DNA of 64,000 bases from Bacteroidota bacterium (GCA_013297775.1 JAAFIL010000002.1:1-64000); one strand, 5' to 3'; shown: positions 17,510-26,740, counted from the stretch's first letter. Numbers and translations are program-made. Notes: a model not told the origin generated them from the sequence alone.

Positions 17510-17824
17510 ATGATAAATGTATGTATAGCCCATCCCCATGAGGCAAATGCCCGTAAAATGGCTAACGAATTATTGCAACATAAGCTAGTAGCGCGTTTGA
17601 GTATAGATTATGACAACCATGTATTTGAAGTAGATGAGAACGATGTTGTACGCGAAGTTTCTATTTCATTGGTAACCGCACAAACAAAAGCCATTTTGTT
17701 TCAAGAAATTTTAAACTTTGTTCATCAAAATTATGGCGATGACATTCCCGTTTATTCGCTGCCAATTACGCAAGGTAACGAAGAATTAACCCGCATTATT
17801 CGCGAAAAAACAAAAAAATTTTAG
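17510..17824 (+). CDS. CutA-like protein
   Basis: A 104-aa protein with a CutA/PII-like ferredoxin-type fold pattern: an N-terminal strand, AHPHEANARKMANELLQHKLVAR, then SIDYDNHVFEVDENDVVREVS, then DIPVYSLPITQGNEELTRIIREK. Bacterial CutA1 forms trimers and has been tied to divalent cation tolerance, though its biochemistry is unsettled. The usual Trp-rich motif is replaced by YDNHVFEVDEN, so it is a divergent member. It is placed tightly between tetR (5-base gap) and the ABC exporter gene (3-base gap), which suggests a link to that exporter, perhaps sensing a metal. Confidence 0.65.
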   Translation: MINVCIAHPHEANARKMANELLQHKLVARLSIDYDNHVFEVDENDVVREVSISLVTAQTKAILFQEILNFVHQNYGDDIPVYSLPITQGNEELTRIIREKTKKF

Positions 17825-17827
17825 ACA

Positions 17828-19858
17828 ATGATTCAGTTAAATGCCTTTCATATTTACCACGCGGTTTATGGCTTACCCGAGTTTATAACCGTATCCGAAA
17901 CTTTACGAAAACAAATGAATAAGGCCAAGTTAAAACCTTATTCGGATTTATTTCATTTGGCCGAGCAGCTAAACACCGAACAAATTGGTAATGCCGTTCA
18001 TTTTCAAGAAAGCCACGTTAGCATTAATCAGTTAATCGAGTTTGGCGAAAGTTCTTCTTTACCGCTTATTGTATTTAAAGGAGAACCTGGTAGTTTACAA
18101 GCATTTTTGCTAATTCACAACCAAAAGGAAATAACAGAAATTCATTTAGGAAACGGCGCAACAAAAGTTTTTAAAACAAATGTTTACGATTACCAAGCCT
18201 TGTACATTACCGAAACGGCAAGCAATTGCATTACTATTACTCCCTTCGAAAGTGTTTACACTAAATTAGTGCAAGATAAACCCGATTCTAATGCGTTTAA
18301 AAAATTGTTTTCGATTCTGCGCATGGATCGGAAAGATATTTTTAATTTATTTTTCTACGCAACCTTAGGAGGTCTCATTAGTTTGGCTATTCCGCTTGGG
18401 ATTCAGAGTTTAATTAATTTTTTGCAAACCGGACAAATTACCGCCAGTGGTGTTATTCTCATTGCCATTATTATTTTCTCGGTGCTGTTTAGTGGCTTAC
18501 TGCAAATTATTCAATTGTGGTTAATGGAAATATTGCAACAACGCTTGTTTGCCAAAGTAGCCCTCGATTTTGTTTACCGTTTACCTAAACTTTCGTTCGA
18601 GAAAAATAAACATTTATTTGGTCCCGAAGTGATGAATCGTTTCTTCGATATTGTTTCGCTTCAAAAAGGATTAAGTAGTGTGTTGATAGATTTAACGGCT
18701 TCCATTTTACAGGTTGTATTTGGTTTACTTATTTTATCGTTCTATCACCCAGTATTTATAGCCTTTAGTGCGTTTCTTATCATTATCATTTATTTAATTA
18801 TTCGGTTTACTGGTAATAAAGGTTTAGAGTACAGCTTAAAAGAAAGTAAAATAAAATATTACACGGCTTCTTGGTTACAAACGGTTGCTCGCAGTCGTTT
18901 TTCGTTTCAAATGTCCGAAACAAATAATTTACACTCGCGCCGCATGGATACGCTGGTGGGCGAATACATTATGGCACGAAAAAAACATTTCAAAGTTTTG
19001 GTAACTCAATATTTAGCGTTTGTTATTTTTTCAGTATTAATTACGGGTGGTTTACTTATCATCGGGTATTATTTGTTATTAGCCGAAGAGATAACACTTG
19101 GTCAATTTGTAGCAGCCGAAATTATTATTTTATTAATTGTAAACTCGGTCGAAAAAAGTATTCTTAAAATTGAAAGCGTTTACGATATATTAACAAGCGT
19201 CGAAAAAATAACGCAAGTGGCGGCCTTACCGCTCGAACAAAATAAAAATGGAATTGCGTTTAAAAAGCAAGAGCCTTTACACTTAAAATTAGAGCAACTT
19301 AAAGTTGGAAACACGACCATAAATGAAGCCATTAATTCGGGGCAATACATTAGTTTAATATTAAACAATCAACTCGAAAAAGATGAATTGGTAGAAATTT
19401 TAGCAAAAACAAATACTCATTATTCGGGGAGTATTTTTGTAAATGGTATCCATTACGAGTTATTGGATAAGTCGTTTTTAGTGAAAAAAATTGCTTTCTC
19501 AACCGAGCAAGAGTTGTTGTTTGATGGAACTATTTTAGAAAACATAACCATGGGGCATCACGATATTGATGAACACCAAGTGCGGCAAGTATTTACCGAT
19601 TTGAATGCTTTAGAATTTATTAATCGCTTTCCACATGGATTTAATACCGAAATTATTGGTGGTCACTATGCCGACCAACACGAACTTTATCACTATTGTT
19701 TATTAGCCCGAATGATTTTGAAGAAAGCTGGCATTATGGTTTACGATACAGCTTTATTACCTCAAACCATTCTCAAAAAACAAGTAGAAAATTATTTAAA
19801 AACGATTAATAAAGATGCAATTATCATTGCTTTAAATTTAAAAGAAGATGGACAGTAA
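17828..19858 (+). CDS. type I exporter-like ABC protein with degenerate ATPase domain
   Basis: A 676-aa protein. Residues 1-160 form a soluble N-terminal region that could be a relic of a C39-like domain. A six-helix ABC exporter domain spans about 170-450. The nucleotide-binding domain (about 480-676) keeps the overall order (SGSIFVNG, LLFDGTILENITMG, FINRFPHGFNTEIIGG) but lacks the key motifs. There is no P-loop GxxGxGK; SGQYISLILNNQ stands in its place. The LSGGQ signature is YADQHELYHYC. Walker B reads IMVYDTALLP with no catalytic Glu, and the H-loop reads IIALN. ATP hydrolysis is therefore unlikely. It overlaps the hlyD-like gene by 11 bases. Export driven by another ATPase, or a non-transport role, is open. 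Confidence 0.8.
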   Translation: MIQLNAFHIYHAVYGLPEFITVSETLRKQMNKAKLKPYSDLFHLAEQLNTEQIGNAVHFQESHVSINQLIEFGESSSLPLIVFKGEPGSLQAFLLIHNQKEITEIHLGNGATKVFKTNVYDYQALYITETASNCITITPFESVYTKLVQDKPDSNAFKKLFSILRMDRKDIFNLFFYATLGGLISLAIPLGIQSLINFLQTGQITASGVILIAIIIFSVLFSGLLQIIQLWLMEILQQRLFAKVALDFVYRLPKLSFEKNKHLFGPEVMNRFFDIVSLQKGLSSVLIDLTASILQVVFGLLILSFYHPVFIAFSAFLIIIIYLIIRFTGNKGLEYSLKESKIKYYTASWLQTVARSRFSFQMSETNNLHSRRMDTLVGEYIMARKKHFKVLVTQYLAFVIFSVLITGGLLIIGYYLLLAEEITLGQFVAAEIIILLIVNSVEKSILKIESVYDILTSVEKITQVAALPLEQNKNGIAFKKQEPLHLKLEQLKVGNTTINEAINSGQYISLILNNQLEKDELVEILAKTNTHYSGSIFVNGIHYELLDKSFLVKKIAFSTEQELLFDGTILENITMGHHDIDEHQVRQVFTDLNALEFINRFPHGFNTEIIGGHYADQHELYHYCLLARMILKKAGIMVYDTALLPQTILKKQVENYLKTINKDAIIIALNLKEDGQ

Positions 19859-21197
19859 TACTCACACCCCCATATCCTTGCATTTACTGAAAACGCCAAG
19901 GTTTATGCGTCGCTTTAGCAACGTGTTATGGATGCTTATTGGTTTCTTGGTTATCTTTTTATTTTTGCCATGGACTCAAAATATAAACGTGAAAGGAAAA
20001 CTCACGTCTTTGAGTCCGGCTGATAGACCGCAAACCATACAAAGTACCATTGCTGGCCGAATTGAAAAATGGTTTATTATGGAAGGGCAGCCCGTAAAAA
20101 AAGGCGATACCATTTTGTTTTTGAGTGAGATTAAAGACAAGTATTTTGATCCCGATTTTTTAATTCGTATTCGGGAACAAATTAAAGCTAAAGAAAGTGC
20201 TTTAGGAAGTACTCGCCAAAAGAGTGAGGCCCTTGGTAAACAAATTAAAGCGTTAGAAAGTGGGTTACAATTTAGTTTAAATAAAGCGCGTAACAAAGTA
20301 ACGCAAGGCAAACTTAAAATTCAAAGTGATAGCATTGATTTTATAGCGGCAAAAACCAATTATACAATTGCTAAAGATCAGTTTGACCGACAAGTAAAAT
20401 TATTTGAACAAGGTACAAAAAGTAAAACCGAACTCGAAATGCGCGAGTTAAAATTTCAAGAGGCACAAGCTAAGTTATTGAGTAGCGAGAATAAATTTTA
20501 TACGACCAAAAATGAATTTTTAAATGCCATCATTGAGTTAAATAGTATTGAAGCGGAGTACTTAGATAAAATAAGTAAAAGTGAAAGTGAGTTAAACTCT
20601 ACTTTAGCTTATTTTTATGACACCGAAGGACAAATTAGTAAAATGAACAATGAGTTTGCCAATATGCAAATTAGAAATTCGTTTTATTACATTACGGCAC
20701 CACAAGATGGTATTGTTGTTAAAGCCCTCAAAACAGGCGTTGGCGAAACCATTAAAGAGAACGATGAGGTAGTGAGTATAATGCCCAACAATCCGCAGTT
20801 AGCGGTTGAAGTGTATGCTAACGCTATGGATGTAAACTTATTAAACATTGGCGATGAAATTCGCGTTCAGTTCGACGGTTGGCCAGCACTCGTTTTTAGC
20901 GGTTGGCCCGGCGTTACCTTTGGTACGTTTGGTGCTAAGGTAACAGCCATTGACCGATTTGATACCAAAGGCAAGTTCCGTATTTTAGCCACGCCCCTCG
21001 AAGATAAAGCTCACATGTGGCCGCGTATTTTGCGCTTAGGCACGGGCGTTAAAGGCTGGGCCATGCTTAACACAGTTCCTATTTGGTACGAGTTATGGCG
21101 ACAATTAAATGGGTTCCCTCCCGATTTTACCGAAAGTTTTTCGGAAGAGGCTAATTATATTAAACAAGCAAAAAAAGCAAGTAAAACCGATGAGTAA
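19848..21197 (+). CDS. HlyD-family membrane fusion (periplasmic adaptor) protein
   Basis: A 449-aa protein with one membrane segment (about residues 24-42, LWMLIGFLVIFLFLPW). A barrel/lipoyl half (IEKWFIMEGQPVKKGDTIL) follows, then a long coiled-coil hairpin (about 105-270) and the second lipoyl half (YYITAPQDGIVVKALKTGVGETIKENDEVVSI). This is the standard adaptor of type I or tripartite export systems, linking the inner-membrane exporter to a TolC channel. The start overlaps the ABC gene by 11 bases and the end overlaps the tolC-like start by 8, so all three are translationally coupled. Confidence 0.88.
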   Translation: MDSNTHTPISLHLLKTPRFMRRFSNVLWMLIGFLVIFLFLPWTQNINVKGKLTSLSPADRPQTIQSTIAGRIEKWFIMEGQPVKKGDTILFLSEIKDKYFDPDFLIRIREQIKAKESALGSTRQKSEALGKQIKALESGLQFSLNKARNKVTQGKLKIQSDSIDFIAAKTNYTIAKDQFDRQVKLFEQGTKSKTELEMRELKFQEAQAKLLSSENKFYTTKNEFLNAIIELNSIEAEYLDKISKSESELNSTLAYFYDTEGQISKMNNEFANMQIRNSFYYITAPQDGIVVKALKTGVGETIKENDEVVSIMPNNPQLAVEVYANAMDVNLLNIGDEIRVQFDGWPALVFSGWPGVTFGTFGAKVTAIDRFDTKGKFRILATPLEDKAHMWPRILRLGTGVKGWAMLNTVPIWYELWRQLNGFPPDFTESFSEEANYIKQAKKASKTDE

Positions 21198-22626
21198 ACA
21201 AAATAGCATACTTCTATTTTTTAGTACAATTCTTTTTTTGGTAAGTTCGCCTCTATCAAAAGCACAAAGCGATACCGTGTTTTTAGGAGTAAATGGGTTT
21301 ATGAATTATCTTAAAAATTACCATCCGATTTTACAAAAGTATCGTTTGGTAACTGAGCAGGCCAAACAACAACTTTTACAAAGCAAAGGGCAGTTTGACC
21401 CCAATGTAAAAGTTAATTACGATCAGAAAAATTTTGAAGATAAAAACTACTACAATGATTTGTATGGGCAGTTAAAAGTGCCCACATGGTATGGACCCGA
21501 TTTTAAATTGGGTTATGAAAACAACAGTGGACAGTTTATAAATCCAGAAAGTTTAACGCCTAGCGAAGGCTTACTAAGTGCAGGGTTTAGTATGCCATTG
21601 GCGCAAGGGCTTATTATAAACGACCGTTTGGCCACTTTAAAACAGGCGAAGATATTTGTGCGAATGGCAGGAGCCGAACGTACCAAGTTCATTAATAAAT
21701 TTTTGTTTAGTGCTATTAAGCAGTATTGGGAGTGGTACGTTAATTACAACAAATTACAACGCTTTAACGAGAGTTATGCCTTTGCCAATCAACGGTATTT
21801 ATTAAGTGTGCAGCGCGCTTTACAAGGCGACCTTGCACCCATTGATACAGTAGAAGCGGCTATTCAACGGCAAAATATGTTGATGAACCGCACTAATGCC
21901 GAAGTAGATTATTTTAATGCTACCATGATGCTGAATAACTATTTATGGAAAGATGAACAAACGCCATTAGAATTGAGCAGTAATGTTGTGCCTCTAAATA
22001 GTAACGAAACCGATCCGCGTTTTATTACCGATACGCTTCAACGGTCTTTGCAATGGGCGGGTTTAAATAATCCTGAAATTCAAAAGTTACGGTTTAAAAT
22101 AGATCAGTTAGATGTAGAAAAACGCTTTGCTCAAAATAAATTATTACCAAAAATTAATTTAGATTATAATTGGTTGAGTTCTTATAACAATTTCTCGGAT
22201 GCGAAAAGTGGGTTTAATGCCAACAATTCAAAACTTGGTGGTTCGTTGGCAATGCCCATTTTTTTGAGAGCCGAGCGCGGAAAATTAAATCAAACGAAAA
22301 TAAAATTGTTAGAGGCCAATTACGAATTGCAACAAGGGCAAAAAGAGTTAGATGCTGGATTAAAGGCTATTGCCAATGAGTGTAATGGTTTGTGGCGGCA
22401 AATTGGACTTCAAGATAATGTTGTTCGAAACTCGGTGAAACTAAGAAATGCCGAACAACTTAATTTCGACAATGGCGAAAGTTCTTTGTTTTTAATTAAT
22501 ACCCGCGAAACGAGTTTATTAAACAATCAGTTAAAATTTTACGACATCATTGGTAAATACGAAAAAGCCAAAGCTTCGTTTTATGTAACTGCTGGCAATT
22601 TGGGGCAAGTGTATGGCATTGAGTAA
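21190..22626 (+). CDS. TolC-family outer-membrane channel protein
   Basis: A 478-aa protein. ATG 21190 (ATGAGTAA overlapping the upstream stop) is chosen over an upstream in-frame start because it gives a clean signal peptide (about 1-25, LSKAQS). The mature protein has long helices and the repeated TolC half-structure: FMNYLKNYHPILQKYRLVTEQAKQ near the start, then RALQGDLAPIDTVEAAIQRQ, and NFDNGESSLFLINTRETSLL in the second half. It forms the outer-membrane end of the export complex with the two preceding products. Last gene of the operon. Confidence 0.87.
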   Translation: MSKQNSILLFFSTILFLVSSPLSKAQSDTVFLGVNGFMNYLKNYHPILQKYRLVTEQAKQQLLQSKGQFDPNVKVNYDQKNFEDKNYYNDLYGQLKVPTWYGPDFKLGYENNSGQFINPESLTPSEGLLSAGFSMPLAQGLIINDRLATLKQAKIFVRMAGAERTKFINKFLFSAIKQYWEWYVNYNKLQRFNESYAFANQRYLLSVQRALQGDLAPIDTVEAAIQRQNMLMNRTNAEVDYFNATMMLNNYLWKDEQTPLELSSNVVPLNSNETDPRFITDTLQRSLQWAGLNNPEIQKLRFKIDQLDVEKRFAQNKLLPKINLDYNWLSSYNNFSDAKSGFNANNSKLGGSLAMPIFLRAERGKLNQTKIKLLEANYELQQGQKELDAGLKAIANECNGLWRQIGLQDNVVRNSVKLRNAEQLNFDNGESSLFLINTRETSLLNNQLKFYDIIGKYEKAKASFYVTAGNLGQVYGIE

Positions 22627-22658
22627 ATAGGTTATTACCTCTGTTGACCATTTTTTTC

Positions 22659-22685
22659 CATGAGGGATAATTTCGACTCCGCTCA
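22659..22685 (+). repeat. short dispersed repeat shared with 48699-48725
   Basis: TGAGGGATAATTTCGACT with CCGCTCA here, and TGAGGGATTATTTCGACT with TCGCTCA at 48699-48725. About 25 bp with two or three differences. It directly precedes the 159-bp palindromic element here. Confidence 0.5.
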
Positions 22686-22691
22686 CTATAA

Positions 22692-22850
22692 TACCAAGTG
22701 AACTTATATTTTAGTCCAATCTACTCGTTCTTTTTCATCATTACTTCTTTAAAAATTTGTTCCGTAGGCTATGCTATGCAACAAATTTTTTCATCGTACT
22801 GATAAAAAATAACTTCGCATCTTTGGACTAAAATATAAGTTCACTTGGTA
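22692..22850. repeat. 159-bp palindromic element with perfect 28-bp inverted ends (relative of R1)
   Basis: Begins TACCAAGTGAACTTAT and ends with its exact inverse; the ends match over 28 bp (22692-22719 and 22823-22850). The interior is also an imperfect palindrome. Length, TACCAA/TTGGTA ends and the central CCGTAGGC..TGCTA block match R1 read on the other strand, so it is a diverged member of the same superfamily. Flanking TA is compatible with an IS630/Tc1-type target. No coding capacity. Confidence 0.8.
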
Positions 22851-22956
22851 TAAATTCAGCAGCAGCCCAATGCGAACCTTTGCGTGATTTTGTGAAGTTG
22901 AGGGTACAAAAATTCAATGAATTTATGAGCCAGCGTTTACGGAAGCAGATTAAAAG

Positions 22957-23167
22957 GGGTCAGGGTTAAAAGTTGGGGATAAAGTTGGAATTAATTTTAA
23001 CGACAAAATAAGCGAGCCAAACTCGCTTTCGTATTGAAATGAGAATAAGTCGCCAACGCACTATCCTACGTTGACTTATTACCCATTTCAACACGACATC
23101 AAATAAATCATATTTATTTTAATTTTTTGATTTCATTTTTCTAATCCCCAACTTTTAACCCTGACCC
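22957..23167. mobile_element. 211-bp MITE with 24-bp perfect inverted repeats and 8-bp target duplication
   Basis: The left end GGGTCAGGGTTAAAAG.. (22957-22980) is repeated exactly in inverse at 23144-23167. The element is flanked on both sides by ATTAAAAG (22949-22956 and 23168-23175), an 8-bp target-site duplication. Inside are two hairpins, AGCGAG-CCAAA-CTCGCT at 23011-23027 and a longer one at 23034-23091. No transposase frame fits. It must have been moved by a transposase encoded elsewhere. Confidence 0.85.
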
Positions 23168-23192
23168 ATTAAAAGCCACCGAAGCCATTACA

Positions 23193-23226
23193 AAAAAGAG
23201 GCCATCTTTTCAGACAGCCTCTTTAT
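23193..23226 (-). terminator. intrinsic terminator of pnp
   Basis: AAAGAGGC and GCCTCTTT form an 8-bp stem, with an A-run on the plus strand, 22 bases past the pnp stop. Confidence 0.75.
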
Positions 23227-23247
23227 ACATTGTTTTTAAACTACGAT

Positions 23248-25404
23248 TTAATTTTCTGTTTTTTCGCGACGCTCTTTTTCAACGTAGCCATCGGGTTTAG
23301 GTAATAATACCTTGCGGCTTAATTTGATTTTTTTGGTTTTAGGGTCGTTGCCAACGTATTTCACTTGCACAATATCGCCCTCTTTAACCACGCCTTCTAA
23401 GGTATCCATGCGCTTCCAGTCGTATTCGCTGATGTGTAACAAACCATCTTTGCCCGGTAAAATTTCAACAAAAGCCCCATAAGCCATAATGGTTTTTACT
23501 TTAGCTTCGTAAATATCTCCAATTTCGGGAACGGCTACAATGCCTTTGATGCGGTTAAGAGCCGCGGTTAGATCTTCTTTGTTGTTACCAAATATTTCCA
23601 CAATACCGTTTTTACCTTCTTCGGTAATAATAATGGTGGTGTTGGTGGCTTTTTGCATTTCTTGAATGACTTTACCACCTGGGCCAATGATGGCACCAAT
23701 AAATTCGCCAGCAATTACAATTTTCTCGAAACGAGGTGCATGTGGTTTATAGTCTTCACGAGGGGTATCCATGGTTTTCATCATTTCGTTCATGATGTGT
23801 AAACGCCCTGCTTTGGCTTGGTTTAAGGCTTCTTCCATTACTTGGTAGGGTAGGCCGTTTACTTTTAAATCCATTTGAACGGCGGTAATACCATCTTTTG
23901 TACCACACACTTTAAAATCCATATCGCCTAAGTGGTCTTCGTCTCCTAAGATATCGGATAAGATTGAATAATTGCCTTTATCGTCGGTAATTAAGCCCAT
24001 GGCAATACCTGCAACGGGTTTGGCTATTTTAACACCTGCATCCATTAAAGCCAAAGTACCTGCACAAACAGTAGCCATACTCGATGAGCCATTGCTTTCT
24101 AAAATATCGCTTACAATACGAATGGTATAACCTGTATCCATCGGAACTACTTTTTTGAGCGCGCGGCAGGCTAAGTTGCCATGACCAATTTCGCGACGGC
24201 TAGAGCCACGATTGGGTTTGGCTTCGCCTGTGCTAAAGCCTGGGAAGTTGTAATGCAATAAAAATTTATCATCGCCTTGGTTAAAGGCACCATCAATCAT
24301 CATGGCATCTTTAGGTGTGCCTAAGGTAACTGTGGTTAACGATTGGGTTTCGCCACGCGTAAACACGGCACTTCCATGAGGCCCTGGTAAATACCCTACT
24401 TCGGCCCAAATAAATCGGATGTCGGTAGTTTTGCGACCATCTAAGCGTACTTTTTCATCTAACGCTAAACGACGCACGGCTTGATATTCTACATCGTGAT
24501 AATATTTATTAATTAAACTTTCTTTTTGAGCCAACTCTTCGGGCGAGAAGGTAGCTTTGTACTCGTTTAAAACGGCTTTAAAATCTTCTTTACGAGCGTT
24601 TTTGTTAGCCTGTAATTTTTTGGCCACGGCATATACTTTATCGTAAGTGTCGGCAAGTACTTTTGCTTTTAACTCGGCATCGTTTGTTTCGTGGTTATAA
24701 GTACGTTTAGCGGGGGCATTGGCTTTAATGGCAAATTCTTTAATCGCTTGAATTTGAATTTTAATAGCGGCGTGTGCAAACTGAATGGCTTCTAACATTT
24801 CAGCTTCGCTAATTTCGTTCATTTCGCCTTCTACCATTACGATATCGGCTTCGCTGGCCGCTACAATCATATCTAACGTAGAAAGGGCTAATTGCGATTT
24901 ACCGGGGTTGATGCAAAGTTTTCCATCAATTTTACCAACGCGTACTTCGCTAATAGGCCCGTTAAAAGGAATATCGCTAACGGCAATGGCTGCCGAAGCT
25001 GCTAAACCTACTAAGGCATCGGGTAGGGTTTCTTGGTCGGAAGAGATTAACGATAACATTAGTTGTGTATCGGAGTGATAATCTTCTGGAAATAAAGGGC
25101 GTATGGCGCGGTCAACAATGCGGCAGATTAAGACTTCGTAATCTGATAATCGTGCTTCGCGGCGGAAAAAGCCTCCTGGAATGCGACCAGTAGAGGCGTA
25201 TTTTTCTTGATAATCAACAGTAAGTGGTAAAAAATCAACACCTTCTTTTGCATCTTTATTGCTAACAATGGTTGCTAAAATCATGGTGTCGCCTAATTTA
25301 ACAACTACCGAACCATCGGCTTGTTTGGCTAGTTTTCCGGTTTCGAGGGTTACAGTTCTACCGTCTCCGAGGTTAAAACTGTGGGTGATTCCAATTTGTG
25401 ACAT
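23248..25404 (-). CDS. pnp: polyribonucleotide nucleotidyltransferase (PNPase)
   Basis: A 718-aa protein, full family length. Two RNase PH domains (about 1-220 and 310-540; [65 protein letters not shown]) are separated by the helical domain. A KH domain ([14 protein letters not shown], about 565-620) and an S1 domain ([32 protein letters not shown], about 630-700) follow. It degrades RNA 3'-5' using phosphate, normally in a degradosome or alone in the cytoplasm. It lies downstream of rpsO, the usual order, with a leaky-looking hairpin between them. Confidence 0.97.
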   Translation of the reverse strand: MSQIGITHSFNLGDGRTVTLETGKLAKQADGSVVVKLGDTMILATIVSNKDAKEGVDFLPLTVDYQEKYASTGRIPGGFFRREARLSDYEVLICRIVDRAIRPLFPEDYHSDTQLMLSLISSDQETLPDALVGLAASAAIAVSDIPFNGPISEVRVGKIDGKLCINPGKSQLALSTLDMIVAASEADIVMVEGEMNEISEAEMLEAIQFAHAAIKIQIQAIKEFAIKANAPAKRTYNHETNDAELKAKVLADTYDKVYAVAKKLQANKNARKEDFKAVLNEYKATFSPEELAQKESLINKYYHDVEYQAVRRLALDEKVRLDGRKTTDIRFIWAEVGYLPGPHGSAVFTRGETQSLTTVTLGTPKDAMMIDGAFNQGDDKFLLHYNFPGFSTGEAKPNRGSSRREIGHGNLACRALKKVVPMDTGYTIRIVSDILESNGSSSMATVCAGTLALMDAGVKIAKPVAGIAMGLITDDKGNYSILSDILGDEDHLGDMDFKVCGTKDGITAVQMDLKVNGLPYQVMEEALNQAKAGRLHIMNEMMKTMDTPREDYKPHAPRFEKIVIAGEFIGAIIGPGGKVIQEMQKATNTTIIITEEGKNGIVEIFGNNKEDLTAALNRIKGIVAVPEIGDIYEAKVKTIMAYGAFVEILPGKDGLLHISEYDWKRMDTLEGVVKEGDIVQVKYVGNDPKTKKIKLSRKVLLPKPDGYVEKERREKTEN

Positions 25405-25501
25405 AGTTTGTCTTTATATTTCTTAATTCGTTCATCGTAAAATATCCTCGTTAGTTAAACCTCCGATGAACGAGAAGAAGAGTGTAACTAACGTTTGTAA
25501 A

Positions 25502-25542
25502 TAAAAAGGCATTTCAGATTACTCTAAAATGCCCTTTTTACT
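25502..25542 (-). terminator. hairpin between rpsO and pnp
   Basis: AAAAAGGCATTT and AAATGCCCTTTTT form a stem with one bulged base, just downstream of the rpsO stop. It may end the short rpsO transcript and limit read-through into pnp. Confidence 0.65.
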
Positions 25543-25562
25543 TAAATTACATCGTAAAAAAA

Positions 25563-25832
25563 TTATTTACGAATATCTAATGTTTTGATAATAGCGCGGT
25601 AACGCATTAAATCGTTCTTTTTAAGAAAATCTAATAACGCCCGACGTTTACCTACTAAGTTAAGTAGTGCCCGTTGCGTACCAAAATCTTTTTTATTCTT
25701 TTTTAAATGACCTGTTAAATGGTCTATACGGTGGGTAAACAAAGATACTTGTGCTTCAGGCGTTCCTGTGCTTTTTTCGCTACCAGCGTATTTTTTGAAA
25801 ATGTCTTTTTTTACTTGTGAAGTTAAATACAT
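25563..25832 (-). CDS. rpsO: 30S ribosomal protein S15
   Basis: An 89-aa protein, the canonical S15 length, starting MYLTSQVKKDIF at 25832. Signature blocks are STGTPEAQVSLFTHRIDHLTGHLK, RALLNLVGKRRALLDFLKKND and YRAIIKTLDIRK. A longer open frame reaches 25892 but would cross the promoter at 25861, so the shorter start is right. It binds 16S rRNA helices 20-22 early in 30S assembly and in many bacteria represses its own translation. pnp lies next downstream. Confidence 0.97.
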   Translation of the reverse strand: MYLTSQVKKDIFKKYAGSEKSTGTPEAQVSLFTHRIDHLTGHLKKNKKDFGTQRALLNLVGKRRALLDFLKKNDLMRYRAIIKTLDIRK

Positions 25833-25860
25833 GTTATCAATCTTTATAAATTTCGAATGG

Positions 25861-25893
25861 CAAATATACGGTAAATAATGAAATGATAGCAAA
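25861..25893 (-). promoter_or_regulatory. rpsO promoter
   Basis: On the minus strand the -7 box is TATATTTG (25861-25868) and the -33 box is TTTG (25890-25893), with a 21-base spacer. The predicted transcript start leaves a leader of about 20 bases before ATG 25832. Confidence 0.55.
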
Positions 25894-25985
25894 ATCGCAG
25901 AAAAAATATTTGAAGTACCTCATTTGGCTATCATTTTGAGGGCAATGGTTTGAAACGTGCCAATAGGTTGGCGAAACGAAGGGTT

Positions 25986-26621
25986 TTACTTTTTTATTCG
26001 GGCAAACAAGGCCACTTTGCTTTCTTGTTTTTTTAGCAAACGAATAATATTTTTTCGATGTGTAATAACCAGTAAAATGGCAACGGCTATCGAAAATAAA
26101 ACTAAGGTTTTGTTATGATTGTGCAAAATTAGATTAAGAATAAATGGATAGCTTAGACCTGCACACATCGAAGATAATGAAACGTAGCGCGTAGATATAA
26201 GTACTATTAAAAAGATAATCAAACTTAACGAACAGGAAATAGGGGTAATGCACACCACAATTCCTAAAATGGTGGCAACGCCTTTGCCGCCTCTAAAACC
26301 CGCAAATATTGGAAAAATATGCCCCATTAAGGCAGCTATACCCAAACCCAGTTGTAGATTAATAAACGGAATGCTATCGGGTTGTAATTCGGATAAATAG
26401 CTTAAAGCCACCGCCGCAGTACCTTTTAATATATCTATGATTAGAACGGGAATGCCTGCTTTTTGCCCTAACACCCTAAATGTGTTGGTTGCACCAGCAT
26501 TGCCACTACCAAACTCGCGAACATCAATGCCGTAAAATGCTTTCCCTATCCACACCGCAGTAGGAATAGAGCCGATAAGATAAGCACTTAAAACTAAAAT
26601 AAGAACGACTACTGTTTCCAA
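25986..26621 (-). CDS. plsY: acyl-phosphate:glycerol-3-phosphate acyltransferase
   Basis: A 211-aa inner-membrane protein with five or six hydrophobic segments. The PlsY motifs are clear: GSGNAGATNTFRVLG after the first segment, GHIFPIFAGFRGGKGVAT in the middle, and the late ITHRKNIIRLLK. It transfers the acyl group from acyl-phosphate to glycerol-3-phosphate, the first step of phospholipid synthesis. A single gene with a -7 box just upstream. Length is normal for the family. Confidence 0.95.
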   Translation of the reverse strand: METVVVLILVLSAYLIGSIPTAVWIGKAFYGIDVREFGSGNAGATNTFRVLGQKAGIPVLIIDILKGTAAVALSYLSELQPDSIPFINLQLGLGIAALMGHIFPIFAGFRGGKGVATILGIVVCITPISCSLSLIIFLIVLISTRYVSLSSMCAGLSYPFILNLILHNHNKTLVLFSIAVAILLVITHRKNIIRLLKKQESKVALFARIKK

Positions 26622-26641
26622 ATGGTTAATTTTTAGTGAAG

Positions 26642-26649
26642 CAAAGATA
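26642..26649 (-). promoter_or_regulatory. -7 box TATCTTTG of plsY
   Basis: On the minus strand TATCTTTG (26642-26649) matches TAnnTTTG, 20 bases before the plsY ATG. A TTTG 15 bases further upstream is closer than the usual spacing. Confidence 0.45.
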
Positions 26650-26665
26650 CATTATTTATTTAAAC

Positions 26666-26714
26666 AAAAAAGGTGTTTAAAAATGAAGGACTAATCATTT
26701 TAAACACCTTTTTA
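26666..26714 (-). terminator. terminator of gdhA
   Basis: AAAAAGGTGTTTAAAA and TTTTAAACACCTTTTT form a long stem around a 17-base loop, about 30 bases past the gdhA stop. It could act on both strands. Confidence 0.8.
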
Positions 26715-26740
26715 AACACTTTTGGTTAATTTTAATTAAT

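Noticed and set aside
17828-19858. Calling the ABC gene a pseudogene because of missing ATPase motifs
   Set aside because: The frame is full length with no stops or frameshifts and is overlapped by intact partner genes, so it is more likely a functional, non-hydrolysing protein.
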